DNA of 34,562 bases from Planctomycetaceae bacterium (GTDB taxonomy: Bacteria; Planctomycetota; Planctomycetia; Planctomycetales; Planctomycetaceae): positions 1-34,562 of the forward strand of contig JALQWE010000001.1 in NCBI GenBank assembly GCA_023258825.1, in the 5' to 3' direction. Positions 1 to 10,329 of this stretch are shown one piece after another. The notes under the pieces were generated by a model. The model saw only the letters and a program-made list of their open reading frames with translations, did not search any database and was not told the DNA's origin. A program made the position numbers and the translations under genes. Positions within the stretch are counted from its first letter, which is position 1. Every line of letters begins with the position of its first letter.

Positions 1-739
1 GTTCCACACACCACAACGCCCCTTCCGCGTCCGCCATGATCACCCCCTGCTCTCCCCGGGTAATCACGCTGCGCAGACAGCCACGCTGTCTCAGACTCAA
101 CGCTGCTGCACAGGCTTCTTCGGTCGTCTGCACCGGCAGCCCCGTCAGCCGCTCCGCTTCTGTTTCGTTCGGCAAAAGCCAGTCTGCAGACAGAACAGCC
201 GTGTCCACATCCTCTCGCGCAGGAGCTGGATCCACAATCACCCGAACACCATGCCGGCGAGCCAGCAACACGGCTGCAGCGACTGTCTCCTGAGGAATTT
301 CGAACTGCAGCAACACCACGTCCGCTTCAGCAATCGCTGCCTCAGCCGCCCACACGTCTGCTGGCGTCAAAGCCGCATTCGCCCCGGGAATCACCACAAT
401 CGAATTCTGACCCCCGTCGTCCACCTGAATAACCGCCACCCCACTGCTTGTCCCCGCAGTTGTCCACACAAAACGCAGATCAATCCCCTCGCGGTGCAAA
501 CCGTCCCGCAGCAACTGCCCAAAGGCGTCGTCGCCCACACGCCCAACCATGGTCACTGCAGCCCCCAGACGCGCAGCAGCGACGGCTTGATTCGCTCCCT
601 TGCCACCCGGAATCTCCTCCAGCGATCGTCCCGAAATCGTCTCACCGGGGCGAGCGATTGTGGAACAGCGAATGACCAGGTCCATATTGATGGATCCAAT
701 CACCACAATCCCAGGCCTCCGGGAGCCTCCCGCGCTCAT
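1..739 (-). CDS. rbsK: Ribokinase (PfkB family), 3' end cut off by the window
   Basis: Reading the minus strand from the ATG at 739 gives an open frame of 246 codons that runs off the left edge. The N-terminal part has the sugar-kinase signature GSINMDLV (residues 15-22), then GGKGANQAVAAARLG (45-59). Further on come DPAPARED and the PfkB motif LLPNETEAERLTG. Ribokinases are about 300 residues, so roughly 55-60 C-terminal residues are missing, including the expected GAGD catalytic loop. The enzyme phosphorylates D-ribose to ribose 5-phosphate in the cytoplasm. Its ATG overlaps the TGA of the upstream nucleoside hydrolase (ATGA at 739-736), so the two are probably translationally coupled: one frees ribose from nucleosides and the other traps it. 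Other PfkB sugar kinases cannot be fully excluded. Confidence 0.9.
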   Translation of the reverse strand, partial: MSAGGSRRPGIVVIGSINMDLVIRCSTIARPGETISGRSLEEIPGGKGANQAVAAARLGAAVTMVGRVGDDAFGQLLRDGLHREGIDLRFVWTTAGTSSGVAVIQVDDGGQNSIVVIPGANAALTPADVWAAEAAIAEADVVLLQFEIPQETVAAAVLLARRHGVRVIVDPAPAREDVDTAVLSADWLLPNETEAERLTGLPVQTTEEACAAALSLRQRGCLRSVITRGEQGVIMADAEGALWCVE

Positions 740-1761
740 CGACCCTGCCCCTGCGGCGGCTCACTCGACAACTGCACCAGTGCTTCCGTCACCCGCACCT
801 GCTGCTCGGGAGTCACAGTCAAATACCGATGCAAGCCCGTTTCGCCCGGAACAAACGTCGTCAATCCCTTCTCATTCACCGTCACCGTCCCTTTCGGCGA
901 CAGACCGAAATATCCTCGGTCAGGAAACACGGCATACAGGACGCTTGTCAGGTCCCATGTCGGCCGATTGTGCGGCGGCGGCTCATACAGAACGTACGCT
1001 TCACTCAGCGGATGATGCGGAACATACTGGTAGTCCCGCTCAATACTCACGGCCGGATAGGGTATCGCCAACCCGATTTCAAAGCCGCTGTAAACAATCT
1101 CCCCCGGCCATTCCCGTGACAAGACCTGCGCTGAACTAATATCTTCCACCACGTTGTACTCCGGGTGCGGCTGGCCGTTGATCAGCGTAAACGCTCCTGC
1201 CATGACCGACAACAGTCGCACCTTCTTCTGCGCCAGCTCGCGGCCCGTCAATGGTGAAATGTCGTCAGCAGGCGACTTCAACAGGTTTGCCAGATTCGTG
1301 GAAAAACCCACCTGCACAATCACCACACTGCCATCCGCCTCGGCCGCCAACGCCTTTCGCAGGACCGCCACCGCATCCGCCGCATCCCGACCACTTTTCA
1401 AGTCGTGCGGATAACGTTCCCGTCCGCCATCCTGCTCACCAACCAGGCCCGTGAATCGGCTTTGCTGCGGGGTGATCCCGCTGCGACAGACCCCAATCGG
1501 AATCTCGCCCCGACCATAAAACGTGTTCACCGCGTCCACAAACGGAGCACACTGATCGTGGTCCTTGGTGATCGTAACGGCCACCAGCCGGCACTGACCA
1601 CGAGTCTGCAGGGCGTGAATCACTCCCATCGCCAGCACGTCGTCACAGTCGTTGCCAATATCTGTGTCGAAAATCAACGGAATGCCCGTCGGCGTCTGGC
1701 CCATAACCCGACAGGAACTTACCAAACTCAGGACCAGACACAGCAATACTCGCAACCACAT
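736..1761 (-). CDS. Nucleoside hydrolase, IU-NH family, probable lipoprotein
   Basis: This 341-residue protein carries the family's calcium-binding signature FDTDIGNDCDD at 31-41. It has a conserved HPEYNVVED segment mid-protein and a C-terminal PTWDLTS with the last metal-binding Asp. The family hydrolyses the N-glycosidic bond of nucleosides to give base plus ribose. The N-terminus is a hydrophobic signal sequence ending in VSSC (Cys17), which fits a lipobox, so the protein is probably exported and lipid-anchored; typical bacterial nucleoside hydrolases are cytoplasmic. It overlaps the downstream ribokinase by 4 bases, suggesting a nucleoside salvage operon. The substrate (inosine, uridine or a modified nucleoside) cannot be told from sequence. 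The export call is an inference from the signal sequence. Confidence 0.88.
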   Translation of the reverse strand: MWLRVLLCLVLSLVSSCRVMGQTPTGIPLIFDTDIGNDCDDVLAMGVIHALQTRGQCRLVAVTITKDHDQCAPFVDAVNTFYGRGEIPIGVCRSGITPQQSRFTGLVGEQDGGRERYPHDLKSGRDAADAVAVLRKALAAEADGSVVIVQVGFSTNLANLLKSPADDISPLTGRELAQKKVRLLSVMAGAFTLINGQPHPEYNVVEDISSAQVLSREWPGEIVYSGFEIGLAIPYPAVSIERDYQYVPHHPLSEAYVLYEPPPHNRPTWDLTSVLYAVFPDRGYFGLSPKGTVTVNEKGLTTFVPGETGLHRYLTVTPEQQVRVTEALVQLSSEPPQGQGR

Positions 1762-2011
1762 GACTCTTGTTCCGAAAAAATACAGGAGCGGCCAGCATCA
1801 TGACCACGCTGTATTTTTAGCGACCGCTCCATCGGTTTGTACAGCGTTCACCGTCAGCAGGTCTCCACTCCATGACCCGCCACAGGACTTCACAGAACGG
1901 CCCAACCGCAATCAGCCAACTCGGGACTTTGTGTGAAACACCCACCGGCCGTCTTGCAATCCACACCGGAGGTCCCGGCAACCTCAGACGACAGCTTGAA
2001 CTCGCCCGGTC

Positions 2012-3397
<1,386 letters not shown>

Positions 3398-3479
3398 GCC
3401 CCTGCATCTGAATGTTCACCGGACGCCAGAAAGGACGCCGCTGACTCGGCTTCGGCAACGCGTCCCCACCAACACCAGT

Positions 3480-3842
3480 CTACTCGGGGCGCTTGCCATG
3501 TTCCACAATCACGTTGGTCCGAATCCCGCCACGTGGTGTAAACGCTGCCTCAATTTTGATCCACCGTGGATTGGTCACCGCCACCAGATCGTCCAGAATC
3601 ATATTGGTCACACGCTCGTAATAAGCCCCGTGATTCCGGTACTGCTGCAGATACATCTTCAGCGATTTCAACTCGTAACACACCTTGTCCGCGATGTAGG
3701 TGATGGTCAGAGTCCCGAAGTCGGGCTGGCCCGTCTTCGGACACATCGACGTGAACTCCGGCGCAATTGTTTCCACCACAAAATTGCGATGCGGGAATGG
3801 ATTCTCAAAGGTTTCCAGAATATCGCGAGTTGGGTCTGCCAT
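3480..3842 (-). CDS. queF: NADPH-dependent 7-cyano-7-deazaguanine reductase (QueF, short type)
   Basis: The 120-residue protein matches unimodular QueF. FTSMCPKTGQPDFG (30-43) contains the nucleophilic Cys34 and the acid Asp41. CYELKSLKMYLQQYRN (55-70), the classic QueF motif, binds NADPH and substrate, and is followed by HGAYYE. It reduces the nitrile of preQ0 to preQ1 in queuosine tRNA modification, in the cytoplasm. The length fits the short form rather than the ~280-residue bimodular E. coli form. No queC, queD or queE is nearby. It lies upstream of argH on the same strand. Confidence 0.95.
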   Translation of the reverse strand: MADPTRDILETFENPFPHRNFVVETIAPEFTSMCPKTGQPDFGTLTITYIADKVCYELKSLKMYLQQYRNHGAYYERVTNMILDDLVAVTNPRWIKIEAAFTPRGGIRTNVIVEHGKRPE

Positions 3843-4033
3843 AGCGTCTACTCAAATTCCGTCAGATTCCGTAAGAAAACAGCCGTCACAGGCCGGAAAT
3901 TACCGTCTGACCCCCATCATAGTCCGCTCCCCCGCGTCTCAAACAACGCGAACCTTCCGAACAGGGGAATTCTCACAGAATGTCCTGCACAGCTCGGCCA
4001 AAACGCCCACGCCGACTCCGCCTGAGCGACTCT

Positions 4034-5386
4034 TCAACCCGTCACTCCCAGCAAACGCTTGACCCGCGTCTCAATCTGAGTCAAAACCTCGTAGTCACTG
4101 GGGTGCGGTGATGCAAATGCCGGACGCAGCGGTATCGGCACATCATCCATCCGATACACCGTGCCTCCTGTGTTGATCCCGTAGGTCGCCACTGAAAATG
4201 CCACCGTGGCCGCACGAGTCGTCGGGGTCTCTTTCGTATCCAGCGCAATAAACGGGATCGCAGCCAGATGTTCCCTCGCCGGTTGCGAAAAATTGGCCAT
4301 CGGGTCGCAGGCAATCGTCATCCCGCAGTCCGCTTCCCGATTCGCAAGAACGTCCGATGTTGTGTATTCCCCCGGATTGAATCGCGGATACCCGCGCGCA
4401 TGGTTGACACCAAACGGATAACCCGTCCGCCAGGACACCACGTTGTCGGCCCCCGTCACATTGCCGTGTCCCCGGTTCGGCTTGGCCACAAAACGAGTGT
4501 GAGCGTTCATGTCACGCGTCAACGCAAGCAGCGCTTCCGTGTTGGCATGCTTGCCACGCGTCATCGTCAGCCCCATCCCAAAGAAAATCACCCCGAACTT
4601 CGATGCTTTCATGCGTTCCATCAGGTCCTGCCAAACGGCGAACTCTACTCCCGTGTCTCGCTTCACCTGCTCAGGATCCAGGTCCAGTCCCTTCGCAAGG
4701 GCACGCAGTGTCCACAGGGCCTCGAAGTCTTTCTTCGGCTTGATCTGAATGAAGATGTCCGCCGCCTTCGCACTCTTTGTCCGCCGCACGTCCACAACCA
4801 CACACGTCCGGTCCTTGCGACCGTTAGGAACGAATAAACCCTTGGGCATCAGGCTGTATTTGGTGAAATGCCGAGGGTGACTTTCGGCTGGGTTCGATCC
4901 CCAGAACAGAATCATGTCCCCGCGATTTGCCACTTCCCCCAGCGAACACGTGACCTCGCCCACTCCCTGAAACGCCATGCCGCTCGGACCATGGCAGACA
5001 CTCGTTGTGGTATCCACAGTCCCGCCGATCCAGTCGCAGATCCCCACCGCAACCCGCTGAGCCTCGCAGGGGGAATCACTCAGGCCGTAAATGATCGGGT
5101 ACTTCCCCTCCGTCAGTATCTTCGCCGCTCGGTCGTAACCTTCTTCCAAAGTCGCAGGACGACCCTCAATCAGGCAACTGGAACGCTCTTCCACGCTGTG
5201 GTTCAGAAACCACGCTTTTCCCAGCACGCAGGCCCGCTTGGCTTCGACAATGTGGTTGTCTTTCACGCTCAGGTCAATGTCATCACAGACACAACCGCAG
5301 AAGGTGCAAACCGCATCCTCTATGATCTTCAGTTCCCCGGGAACACATGCTGTGGGTGCGTTCGCTTCAATGGATGCCGCTGTCAT
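4034..5386 (-). CDS. fhcB: Formylmethanofuran dehydrogenase subunit B homologue
   Basis: This 450-residue protein of the molybdopterin oxidoreductase superfamily matches archaeal FmdB/FwdB and bacterial FhcB. The N-terminus has a 4Fe-4S site, CTFCGCVC (27-34), with a further Cys53. TSVCHGPSG (129-137) holds Cys131 at the position of the Mo/W ligand of archaeal FwdB. The middle has WGSNPAESHPRH, typical of bis-MGD enzymes. In archaea this subunit reduces CO2 or oxidises formyl groups. In methylotrophic bacteria the homologous Fhc complex only transfers and hydrolyses formyl groups and, as I recall, its FhcB lacks these ligands. Here the ligands are retained. A separate D-type subunit is encoded 112 bases upstream on the same strand. 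Subunits A and C and the formyltransferase are not in the window. Confidence 0.9.
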   Translation of the reverse strand: MTAASIEANAPTACVPGELKIIEDAVCTFCGCVCDDIDLSVKDNHIVEAKRACVLGKAWFLNHSVEERSSCLIEGRPATLEEGYDRAAKILTEGKYPIIYGLSDSPCEAQRVAVGICDWIGGTVDTTTSVCHGPSGMAFQGVGEVTCSLGEVANRGDMILFWGSNPAESHPRHFTKYSLMPKGLFVPNGRKDRTCVVVDVRRTKSAKAADIFIQIKPKKDFEALWTLRALAKGLDLDPEQVKRDTGVEFAVWQDLMERMKASKFGVIFFGMGLTMTRGKHANTEALLALTRDMNAHTRFVAKPNRGHGNVTGADNVVSWRTGYPFGVNHARGYPRFNPGEYTTSDVLANREADCGMTIACDPMANFSQPAREHLAAIPFIALDTKETPTTRAATVAFSVATYGINTGGTVYRMDDVPIPLRPAFASPHPSDYEVLTQIETRVKRLLGVTG

Positions 5387-5498
5387 CGTTCTGCCTTTGT
5401 CCCGGATTCAGTCGCCCCGAACCCCAATACTGTGTTGCTTCGTCCCTGACCAGTCCCGCCCGACCAGTCCTGCCTGGCACCTGCACACCACCACCTCG

Positions 5499-5861
5499 TC
5501 AACCGACGTTGGCGCGTTCCACAAGTTCCATCGTTACTTCCATCCCTTTGCTGGTGGGCATCCCTGACCCATGAGTATCCCCGACCATCATCCGACTGGA
5601 AATATCTCCATAGGCAATGAACAGAATCCCCTCCGGCAACTCATCTTTTTTCCCTGCCGTAATGCACACTTCCACCGACTGCCCCTCTTCGCCAGTCAAG
5701 CGGACCCGGTCCCCCTCCAGCAGGCCCAGTCGCGCCATATCGCCCGGAGCCACCTGGAGGGCTCTGATTTCCTTCTGATACTTATCCTGAAACTTGCCCT
5801 CACTGATGCCACACCCCTGATCCGTGGTGCGGCCGGGGATCAGAATGAACGTGTCTGTCAT
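5499..5861 (-). CDS. Formylmethanofuran dehydrogenase subunit D-like, molybdopterin dinucleotide-binding protein
   Basis: This 120-residue protein resembles the stand-alone molybdopterin-dinucleotide-binding domain (FmdD/FwdD). It has ARLGLLEGDRVRLTGEEG (43-60), the double-psi barrel core of this domain, and GDTHGSGMPTSKG (94-106), a conserved cofactor-contacting end. I start it at the ATG at 5861, giving MTDTFILIPGR; an in-frame TTG at 5900 would add 13 residues that do not fit the family. It is followed on the same strand by the B subunit gene, so the two presumably assemble one active site. In archaea B binds the metal and D completes the pterin pocket. The pairing argues for a cofactor-containing enzyme. 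Confidence 0.82.
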   Translation of the reverse strand: MTDTFILIPGRTTDQGCGISEGKFQDKYQKEIRALQVAPGDMARLGLLEGDRVRLTGEEGQSVEVCITAGKKDELPEGILFIAYGDISSRMMVGDTHGSGMPTSKGMEVTMELVERANVG

Positions 5862-5999
5862 TTTTCTGCCAAGTCCATACCCACAAAAATCAGGGTTCAA
5901 AAAACGGCAGTTTCTGCCGATCTGTCATCTCAGCCAAATACCACTATCCCGCTTTTCATCGTCAATTCCAATTCCGGGCACTGCCTGAATCAGCCACAC

Positions 6000-6809
6000 T
6001 CAGATCGATCCCCCGAGATTCAGGGCGTGATCCATGTCCAGAGCCGGCAAATTACTGACAGGTCGCCCGACGACCACCGCAGGAACCCCCGCCACCGTGC
6101 AGTGAGCCGGAACGCTTTTCAGCACCACGCTCCCCGCACCAACCTTGGCTCCCTCACCGATTTCCACGTTGCCCAGAATCTTCGCTCCGGCACCGATCAA
6201 AACTCCCCGTCGCACTTTCGGATGCCGATCACCCGTTGCTTTTCCCGTGCCACCCAGAGTCACCTCGTGAAGCAACGAAACATCGTCCTCAATCACCGCG
6301 GTTTCCCCGATCACAATCGATGTGGCATGATCCATCAGAATTCCACGGCCAATCTTCGCCGCCGGATGGATATCCACCCCGAATTCCTCTGAAATTCGGT
6401 TCTGCAGGTAAACCGCCAGCAATTCTCGCCCCTGACACCACAACCAGTGCGAAAATCGGTAGGCCGTCAGAGCATGAACCCCCTTCAGAAACAACAACGG
6501 GATCAGACAACATTTCACCGCCGGGTCGCGTTCCTGGACCGCACGAATGTCCGCACAAATGGACTCAACAATCGAACTGTCCCGACGCATCGCTTCCTGC
6601 ATAATTTCCCGCATCTGCATCGCAGACAATGTGCTGGCCGACAACTTGCCGGCCAGGTGATAACTGATCGCGTCTTCCAGACATTCGTGATTCAGAATCG
6701 TTGCGTGCAGAAAACTGGCCAGCATCGGCTCTGTGGCCGCCCGCTGCGACGCTCGCTCACGAATCGCCAGCCAGAGAGCCGTTGTGGATTCAGTTGCAGT
6801 TGTTGACAT
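6000..6809 (-). CDS. cysE: Serine O-acetyltransferase
   Basis: The 269-residue protein has the helical N-terminal domain (about 1-140) and the left-handed beta-helix of hexapeptide repeats (about 144-245) seen in E. coli CysE. Key motifs are DIHPAAKIG (146-154), DHATSIVIGET (160-170) and HEVTLGGTGK (181-190), with acetyl-CoA and serine-binding residues and catalytic His161. It acetylates L-serine to O-acetylserine for cysteine synthesis. I chose the ATG at 6809; an upstream in-frame start would add 17 hydrophobic residues not expected in this family. Long CysE proteins usually end with a tail that binds cysteine synthase; here the end is NLGGSI, and its terminal Ile fits that role. No cysK is in the window. 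Confidence 0.94.
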   Translation of the reverse strand: MSTTATESTTALWLAIRERASQRAATEPMLASFLHATILNHECLEDAISYHLAGKLSASTLSAMQMREIMQEAMRRDSSIVESICADIRAVQERDPAVKCCLIPLLFLKGVHALTAYRFSHWLWCQGRELLAVYLQNRISEEFGVDIHPAAKIGRGILMDHATSIVIGETAVIEDDVSLLHEVTLGGTGKATGDRHPKVRRGVLIGAGAKILGNVEIGEGAKVGAGSVVLKSVPAHCTVAGVPAVVVGRPVSNLPALDMDHALNLGGSI

Positions 6810-6988
6810 GGCAATACAGTGAAAAATGGAAAGTCTTACGGACATCCAGAGCAGGAACAACCCCGAAACACCCCGGTTGCACGGTAATCTGGTCGACGCA
6901 CAACCGAAACGATATCATTCTATGGTCCATTCCGGATATCGTGACCGTCACACGACCCTCCTGTCGAGAAAATCCCGAAGGCCAGTCC

Positions 6989-7492
6989 ATGAAAAACCGC
7001 ATTCTTCGTTCTGCTGCTGCGTTTTGTGCCGGCGCCATCGCCATGGCTGCCGTCTTTACACTGCTGCCCGGGAAACTCGCCCAGGCCCCGGTTGCCAATG
7101 GAAATGACAAGTTTTCCATGATCACAGTTCCCCTGCAGGAAACCGGCGTCCCCGAAGGTGTGTTCGTACTCAATAACCTCACAGGACTGCTCGTCGGGGG
7201 TGCCATCAACGAGAGCACCTCAAAATTCAGCTACCGCTACGTCCACAATGTCGCTGCTGACTTCCAGACCGGCAACACGCCCGATCCCAAATATGCCATC
7301 GTGACCGGCCCCGCCAATCTTCGGGCATCCGGAGGTGTCCAGCCCGCATTCGGCATCATCTACGTGGCCGAGCTGTCCAGTGGACGCGTGATTGCCTACG
7401 GATTTCCGCGACCAACCAATCGCAACGTCGGGTCCACAAACCCCCTCGTAATCCTCGACTTCTTCCAGTTTGCTGAAGGTGTCGGTCAGTAA
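6989..7492 (+). CDS. Hypothetical exported protein
   Basis: The 167-residue protein starts at ATG 6989, with a GAAGG ribosome binding site at 6977-6981. The N-terminus MKNRILRSAAAF followed by a hydrophobic stretch to about residue 27 looks like a signal peptide or single membrane anchor. The rest is a small domain with the segments KFSMITVPLQ, EGVFVLNNLTGLLVGG and FGIIYVAELSSGRVIAYGFP. I recognise the general pattern as a small exported protein family seen in planctomycetes, without a known function. It is divergent from cysE and 57 bases upstream of the next plus-strand gene, which may be co-transcribed. Confidence 0.8.
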   Translation: MKNRILRSAAAFCAGAIAMAAVFTLLPGKLAQAPVANGNDKFSMITVPLQETGVPEGVFVLNNLTGLLVGGAINESTSKFSYRYVHNVAADFQTGNTPDPKYAIVTGPANLRASGGVQPAFGIIYVAELSSGRVIAYGFPRPTNRNVGSTNPLVILDFFQFAEGVGQ

Positions 7493-7549
7493 GACACCCA
7501 CTCGGTCCTGCTGATTCTGCCGTCTATCCTCTTCATTCGGAGTGTTGCC

Positions 7550-8578
7550 GTGACCGCCCGGAAGCCCCTGTGTCTCTTCGCATGTGTCGTGTTTGCCTGT
7601 GTTTTCAATCAGGCAACCGCCGTCGCTCAGGCCAAAAAAACGCCGGAGCCCGGAAAAAAGAATGCAGTGGCGACCGGTGACGCCGCCAAAGCTCCCGCCA
7701 AACCAGGTGCGCCCGCCCAGGCCGCTAATAAAGATGGCACCATTGACGTGGTTCTGCCCACTCCGGATGGCTGGCAGATTCACTGCACCTGGTTCGAATC
7801 AGCTGCCGGTCGGGAATCGGCGTGCGCGATTCTTCTCACCGCCACCGATGGACTCGGCGAAAAAGACGCTCGCAACCGACGAGTCTGGCAACCGACCGCA
7901 CTCGCCCTCCAGAAAGCCGGCTTTGCAGTCATCACAGTCGACCTCCGCAAACACGGCGACAGCATCCCGGTGTCACCCACCGGCGAACCGCTGGCGATGA
8001 AAATCTCAAATGCAGACTACCCGCTGATGGCCAGCTCAGACCTCGAAACGGTCAAAGCCTTCCTCATGGAGCAACACAAAGCCGAGATGCTCAACATCCG
8101 CAAGCTGAGTATCGTCGCCATGGGCTCCAGTGCTCTGGTCGCCACCGCCTTCACTATCGAAGACTGGGCAAAAACCCCCTACCCGGATGCACCTACCATC
8201 GACCAGAGAACCCCTCGCGGTCAGGATGTCCGGTCCCTGATCATGTACAGCCCCAACACCACCGTCCGAGGTCTCAACACGACGGCACTTCTGAAAACCC
8301 TCAAAGGGCTCCCCGTGCCCGTCTATGTCATTGCGGCCAAAGACAACAAAGACGATGCGCGGCACGCCGACAAAGTCTTCAAGGCCATCGAACTCAAAGG
8401 CGACCAGTTCAAAGACTCCCGCAAACTTCTGCTGACCCCCGGACAAACACACGCCGAAGCCTACCTCGAAGGCCAACTCGCCGCCGCCACACAGAAAGAC
8501 ATCATCGACTTTCTGACCCGCAACGTCAAAGACCTTGAAGCCCCCTGGACCGACCGCACAGACCGCCGCACCAAATAA
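7550..8578 (+). CDS. Exported alpha/beta-hydrolase-like protein, catalytic site degenerate
   Basis: The 342-residue protein starts at GTG 7550 with CGGAG at 7539-7543. A signal peptide ends near ATAVAQA (residues 21-27). An Ala/Pro/Lys-rich linker follows to about 60, then an alpha/beta-hydrolase-like fold: GFAVITVDLRKHGDS is the usual strand and loop before the nucleophile. At the nucleophile elbow it reads VAMGSSALVA instead of a clean G-x-S-x-G. A late His in PGQTHAEAY could be the triad histidine. The protein is probably periplasmic or surface-located, and its substrate is unknown. Because the elbow is imperfect, it may have lost hydrolase activity. Its stop is followed after 9 bases by the first copy of the GGTGCCACCCACC repeat. 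Confidence 0.78.
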   Translation: MTARKPLCLFACVVFACVFNQATAVAQAKKTPEPGKKNAVATGDAAKAPAKPGAPAQAANKDGTIDVVLPTPDGWQIHCTWFESAAGRESACAILLTATDGLGEKDARNRRVWQPTALALQKAGFAVITVDLRKHGDSIPVSPTGEPLAMKISNADYPLMASSDLETVKAFLMEQHKAEMLNIRKLSIVAMGSSALVATAFTIEDWAKTPYPDAPTIDQRTPRGQDVRSLIMYSPNTTVRGLNTTALLKTLKGLPVPVYVIAAKDNKDDARHADKVFKAIELKGDQFKDSRKLLLTPGQTHAEAYLEGQLAAATQKDIIDFLTRNVKDLEAPWTDRTDRRTK

Positions 8579-8587
8579 CCCCCGAAA

Positions 8588-8945
8588 GGTGCCACCCACC
8601 CAATCAGATCCCCCTGCCCGAAAGGTGCCACCCACCGGTGCTGAAGGTGCCACCCATCCAATCAGGCCCCCTGAGGACCCCAAACTGGGCAAACTGGGTG
8701 CCACCCACCGTGGCAATGCAGCCCGTTCGTATTCGCAAACACCGCTCATTAGGCTTTGTCGTCTGTTTGGAAGGTCGAATGGGCCCAGATTCGGACATAC
8801 TGGCCTTTTTCTCCACGACACAGTAAGCGAAGCACCCATGGTGCCCCCCACTTTTATCGAGCAACGCAACCAAACGCTGCCGACACAAAGAGATGGACAC
8901 AAAGAGGTGCCACCCATCCTGATTCAAAATCTGGGTGCCACCCAC
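8588..8945 (+). repeat. Cluster of GGTGCCACCCA repeats
   Basis: Six copies of GGTGCCACCCAYC lie at 8588-8600, 8624-8636, 8646-8658, 8697-8709, 8905-8917 and 8933-8945, plus a one-mismatch copy at 8840-8851, all in the same orientation. Copies one and three extend into a longer shared unit of about 28 bases that continues CAATCAG then CCCCCTG. Spacing is irregular (22 to about 190 bases), unlike CRISPR or a simple satellite. The cluster fills the 685-base gap between the hydrolase-like gene and the amidohydrolase. From 8946 to 9263 I see nothing else. Open frames across this stretch (GWHL, GGT or WVAP peptides) are produced by the repeat itself and I do not call them genes. Confidence 0.9.
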
Positions 8946-9263
8946 CGTGATGCAAATTCTGCGTTCGGAAACAAAACCAAAGCACTGTGCTATACCGATC
9001 GTGACGCGTCGCGCCGGAAACCGAACGTTGTGTCGGCCCCCAATTACCGACACGGAAGTCTCCTATTTTCTACCGTTGACCATTTCCACTGCGGATTAGT
9101 TATCAAGAGTCTCAGAAGGACCTACTTGATCTCACCGCCCCTTCGCTGTAAATCTCAGCAGTTCAGGGTCGACTCGATGTCAAACCACCGTCTTCTTCGA
9201 TAGCAATTCAGTGCCCTGAAAAAGTTGGCCCTCGTTATCTCCCACACTCGGAGTCCACAGACC

Positions 9264-10292
9264 ATGTCACACCTGAGTTCAGCCACTTCTTCCACGCGTC
9301 GCACATTTCTACAGGCGTCTGCTGCAATCGCTTTGGCAGCGACAGCGGCCCCGGAAATCGCAGCAGATCAGGATTCCGAGACTTTGATCCCCGCTGTTGA
9401 TACCCATCAACATCTGTGGGATCTGTCAAAACTGCAGTTGCCGTGGTTGAAGGGGGCGCCCAAGGTGCTCAGCAGGACCTATGGACTAAAGGAGTATGCG
9501 GAAGCCACGCGGGGCCTCAACGTTGTCCAGGCTGTGTACATGGAGGTCGACGTACGACCAGAAGATCACGTACTCGAGGCACAGATGCTTGTTGACATCT
9601 GCCGATCGGGTAAAAGTCCGACTGTTGCTGCGGTGATTTCCGGCCGCCCCGGACTTCCCACGTTCGAACAGTACATCCGCAATCTGGCCAAATCCCCGGA
9701 AATTCGCGGAGTTCGGCAAGTCCTGCACTCAGAAACAGCCCCCAAAGGAATGTGCCTCGAAACTCAGTTTGTCCGATCAATTCAACTCCTCGGGAAACTC
9801 GGCCTTAGTTTTGACCTCTGTATGCGACCGCAGGAACTGTCAGACGGAATCGCACTCGCAAAAAAATGCCCGGAAACTCGATTTATCGTTGATCACTGCG
9901 GCAATGCCGACCCTGCATCGTTTCTGGCAAAGCCTCTCCCAAACATATCACCGAAGCACGATGTGCAGAAATGGCGTGACGATATCGCTGGCCTCGCAGA
10001 CTGCAGCAACGTGATCTGCAAGATCTCCGGCGTGATCGCCAGTGCACCAAAGGAAGTCCCTTTCACCGACTCACTGGCTCCAATCATCAACCATTGTCTG
10101 GACTCGTTTGGCCCCGACCGTGTCATTTTTGGAGGAGATTGGCCAGTTTGCCTGCTGGGAGCCAGTTACCGGGAATGGATCACCACGCTTCGAACCCTGA
10201 TCGCCAACAGACCTCTTACGGAGCAGAAAAAGCTGCTTCATGAAAACGCACGTCAATTCTACAGGCTTCCTGCGGAGTCCCGCACACCCTGA
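9264..10292 (+). CDS. Tat-exported amidohydrolase (amidohydrolase 2 / lactonase-like)
   Basis: The 342-residue protein starts at ATG 9264, preceded by CGGAG; an in-frame TTG at 9225 is less likely. TRRTFLQASAAIALAATAA (11-29) is a twin-arginine signal (Arg12-Arg13). The mature part is a TIM-barrel amidohydrolase: DTHQHLWD (46-53) is the first metal or substrate motif, FIVDHCGN lies mid-protein, and VIFGGDWPV near the C-terminus has the barrel's last Asp. This layout matches the amidohydrolase-2 family, which includes L-fucono- and L-rhamnono-lactonases and related decarboxylases. Sugar-acid lactone hydrolysis in the periplasm is the best guess, but no sugar catabolic genes are adjacent. It converges on the polyprenol-kinase-like gene. 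Confidence 0.85.
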   Translation: MSHLSSATSSTRRTFLQASAAIALAATAAPEIAADQDSETLIPAVDTHQHLWDLSKLQLPWLKGAPKVLSRTYGLKEYAEATRGLNVVQAVYMEVDVRPEDHVLEAQMLVDICRSGKSPTVAAVISGRPGLPTFEQYIRNLAKSPEIRGVRQVLHSETAPKGMCLETQFVRSIQLLGKLGLSFDLCMRPQELSDGIALAKKCPETRFIVDHCGNADPASFLAKPLPNISPKHDVQKWRDDIAGLADCSNVICKISGVIASAPKEVPFTDSLAPIINHCLDSFGPDRVIFGGDWPVCLLGASYREWITTLRTLIANRPLTEQKKLLHENARQFYRLPAESRTP

Positions 10293-10329
10293 GTACCTCG
10301 ACAGTCCGGGATTTCCCCGAAAAATGCGC

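Noticed and set aside
6247..6256. GTGCCACCCA inside cysE (and at 33899-33908 in the deacylase gene)
   Set aside because: Both are explained by coding: the LGGTG segment of the CysE active site and a YWVAL stretch, so they are not counted as members of the repeat family.
8588..8945. CRISPR-like or satellite array
   Set aside because: The cores are only about 13 bases, spacing varies from 22 to about 190 bases, and no cas gene is near. It is a dispersed repeat instead.
8461..9053. Minus-strand open frames rich in GWHL, GGT and WVAP peptides
   Set aside because: They arise from translating the GGTGCCACCCA repeat; there is no ribosome binding site, domain or consistent length. The same applies to frames at 15922-16666.
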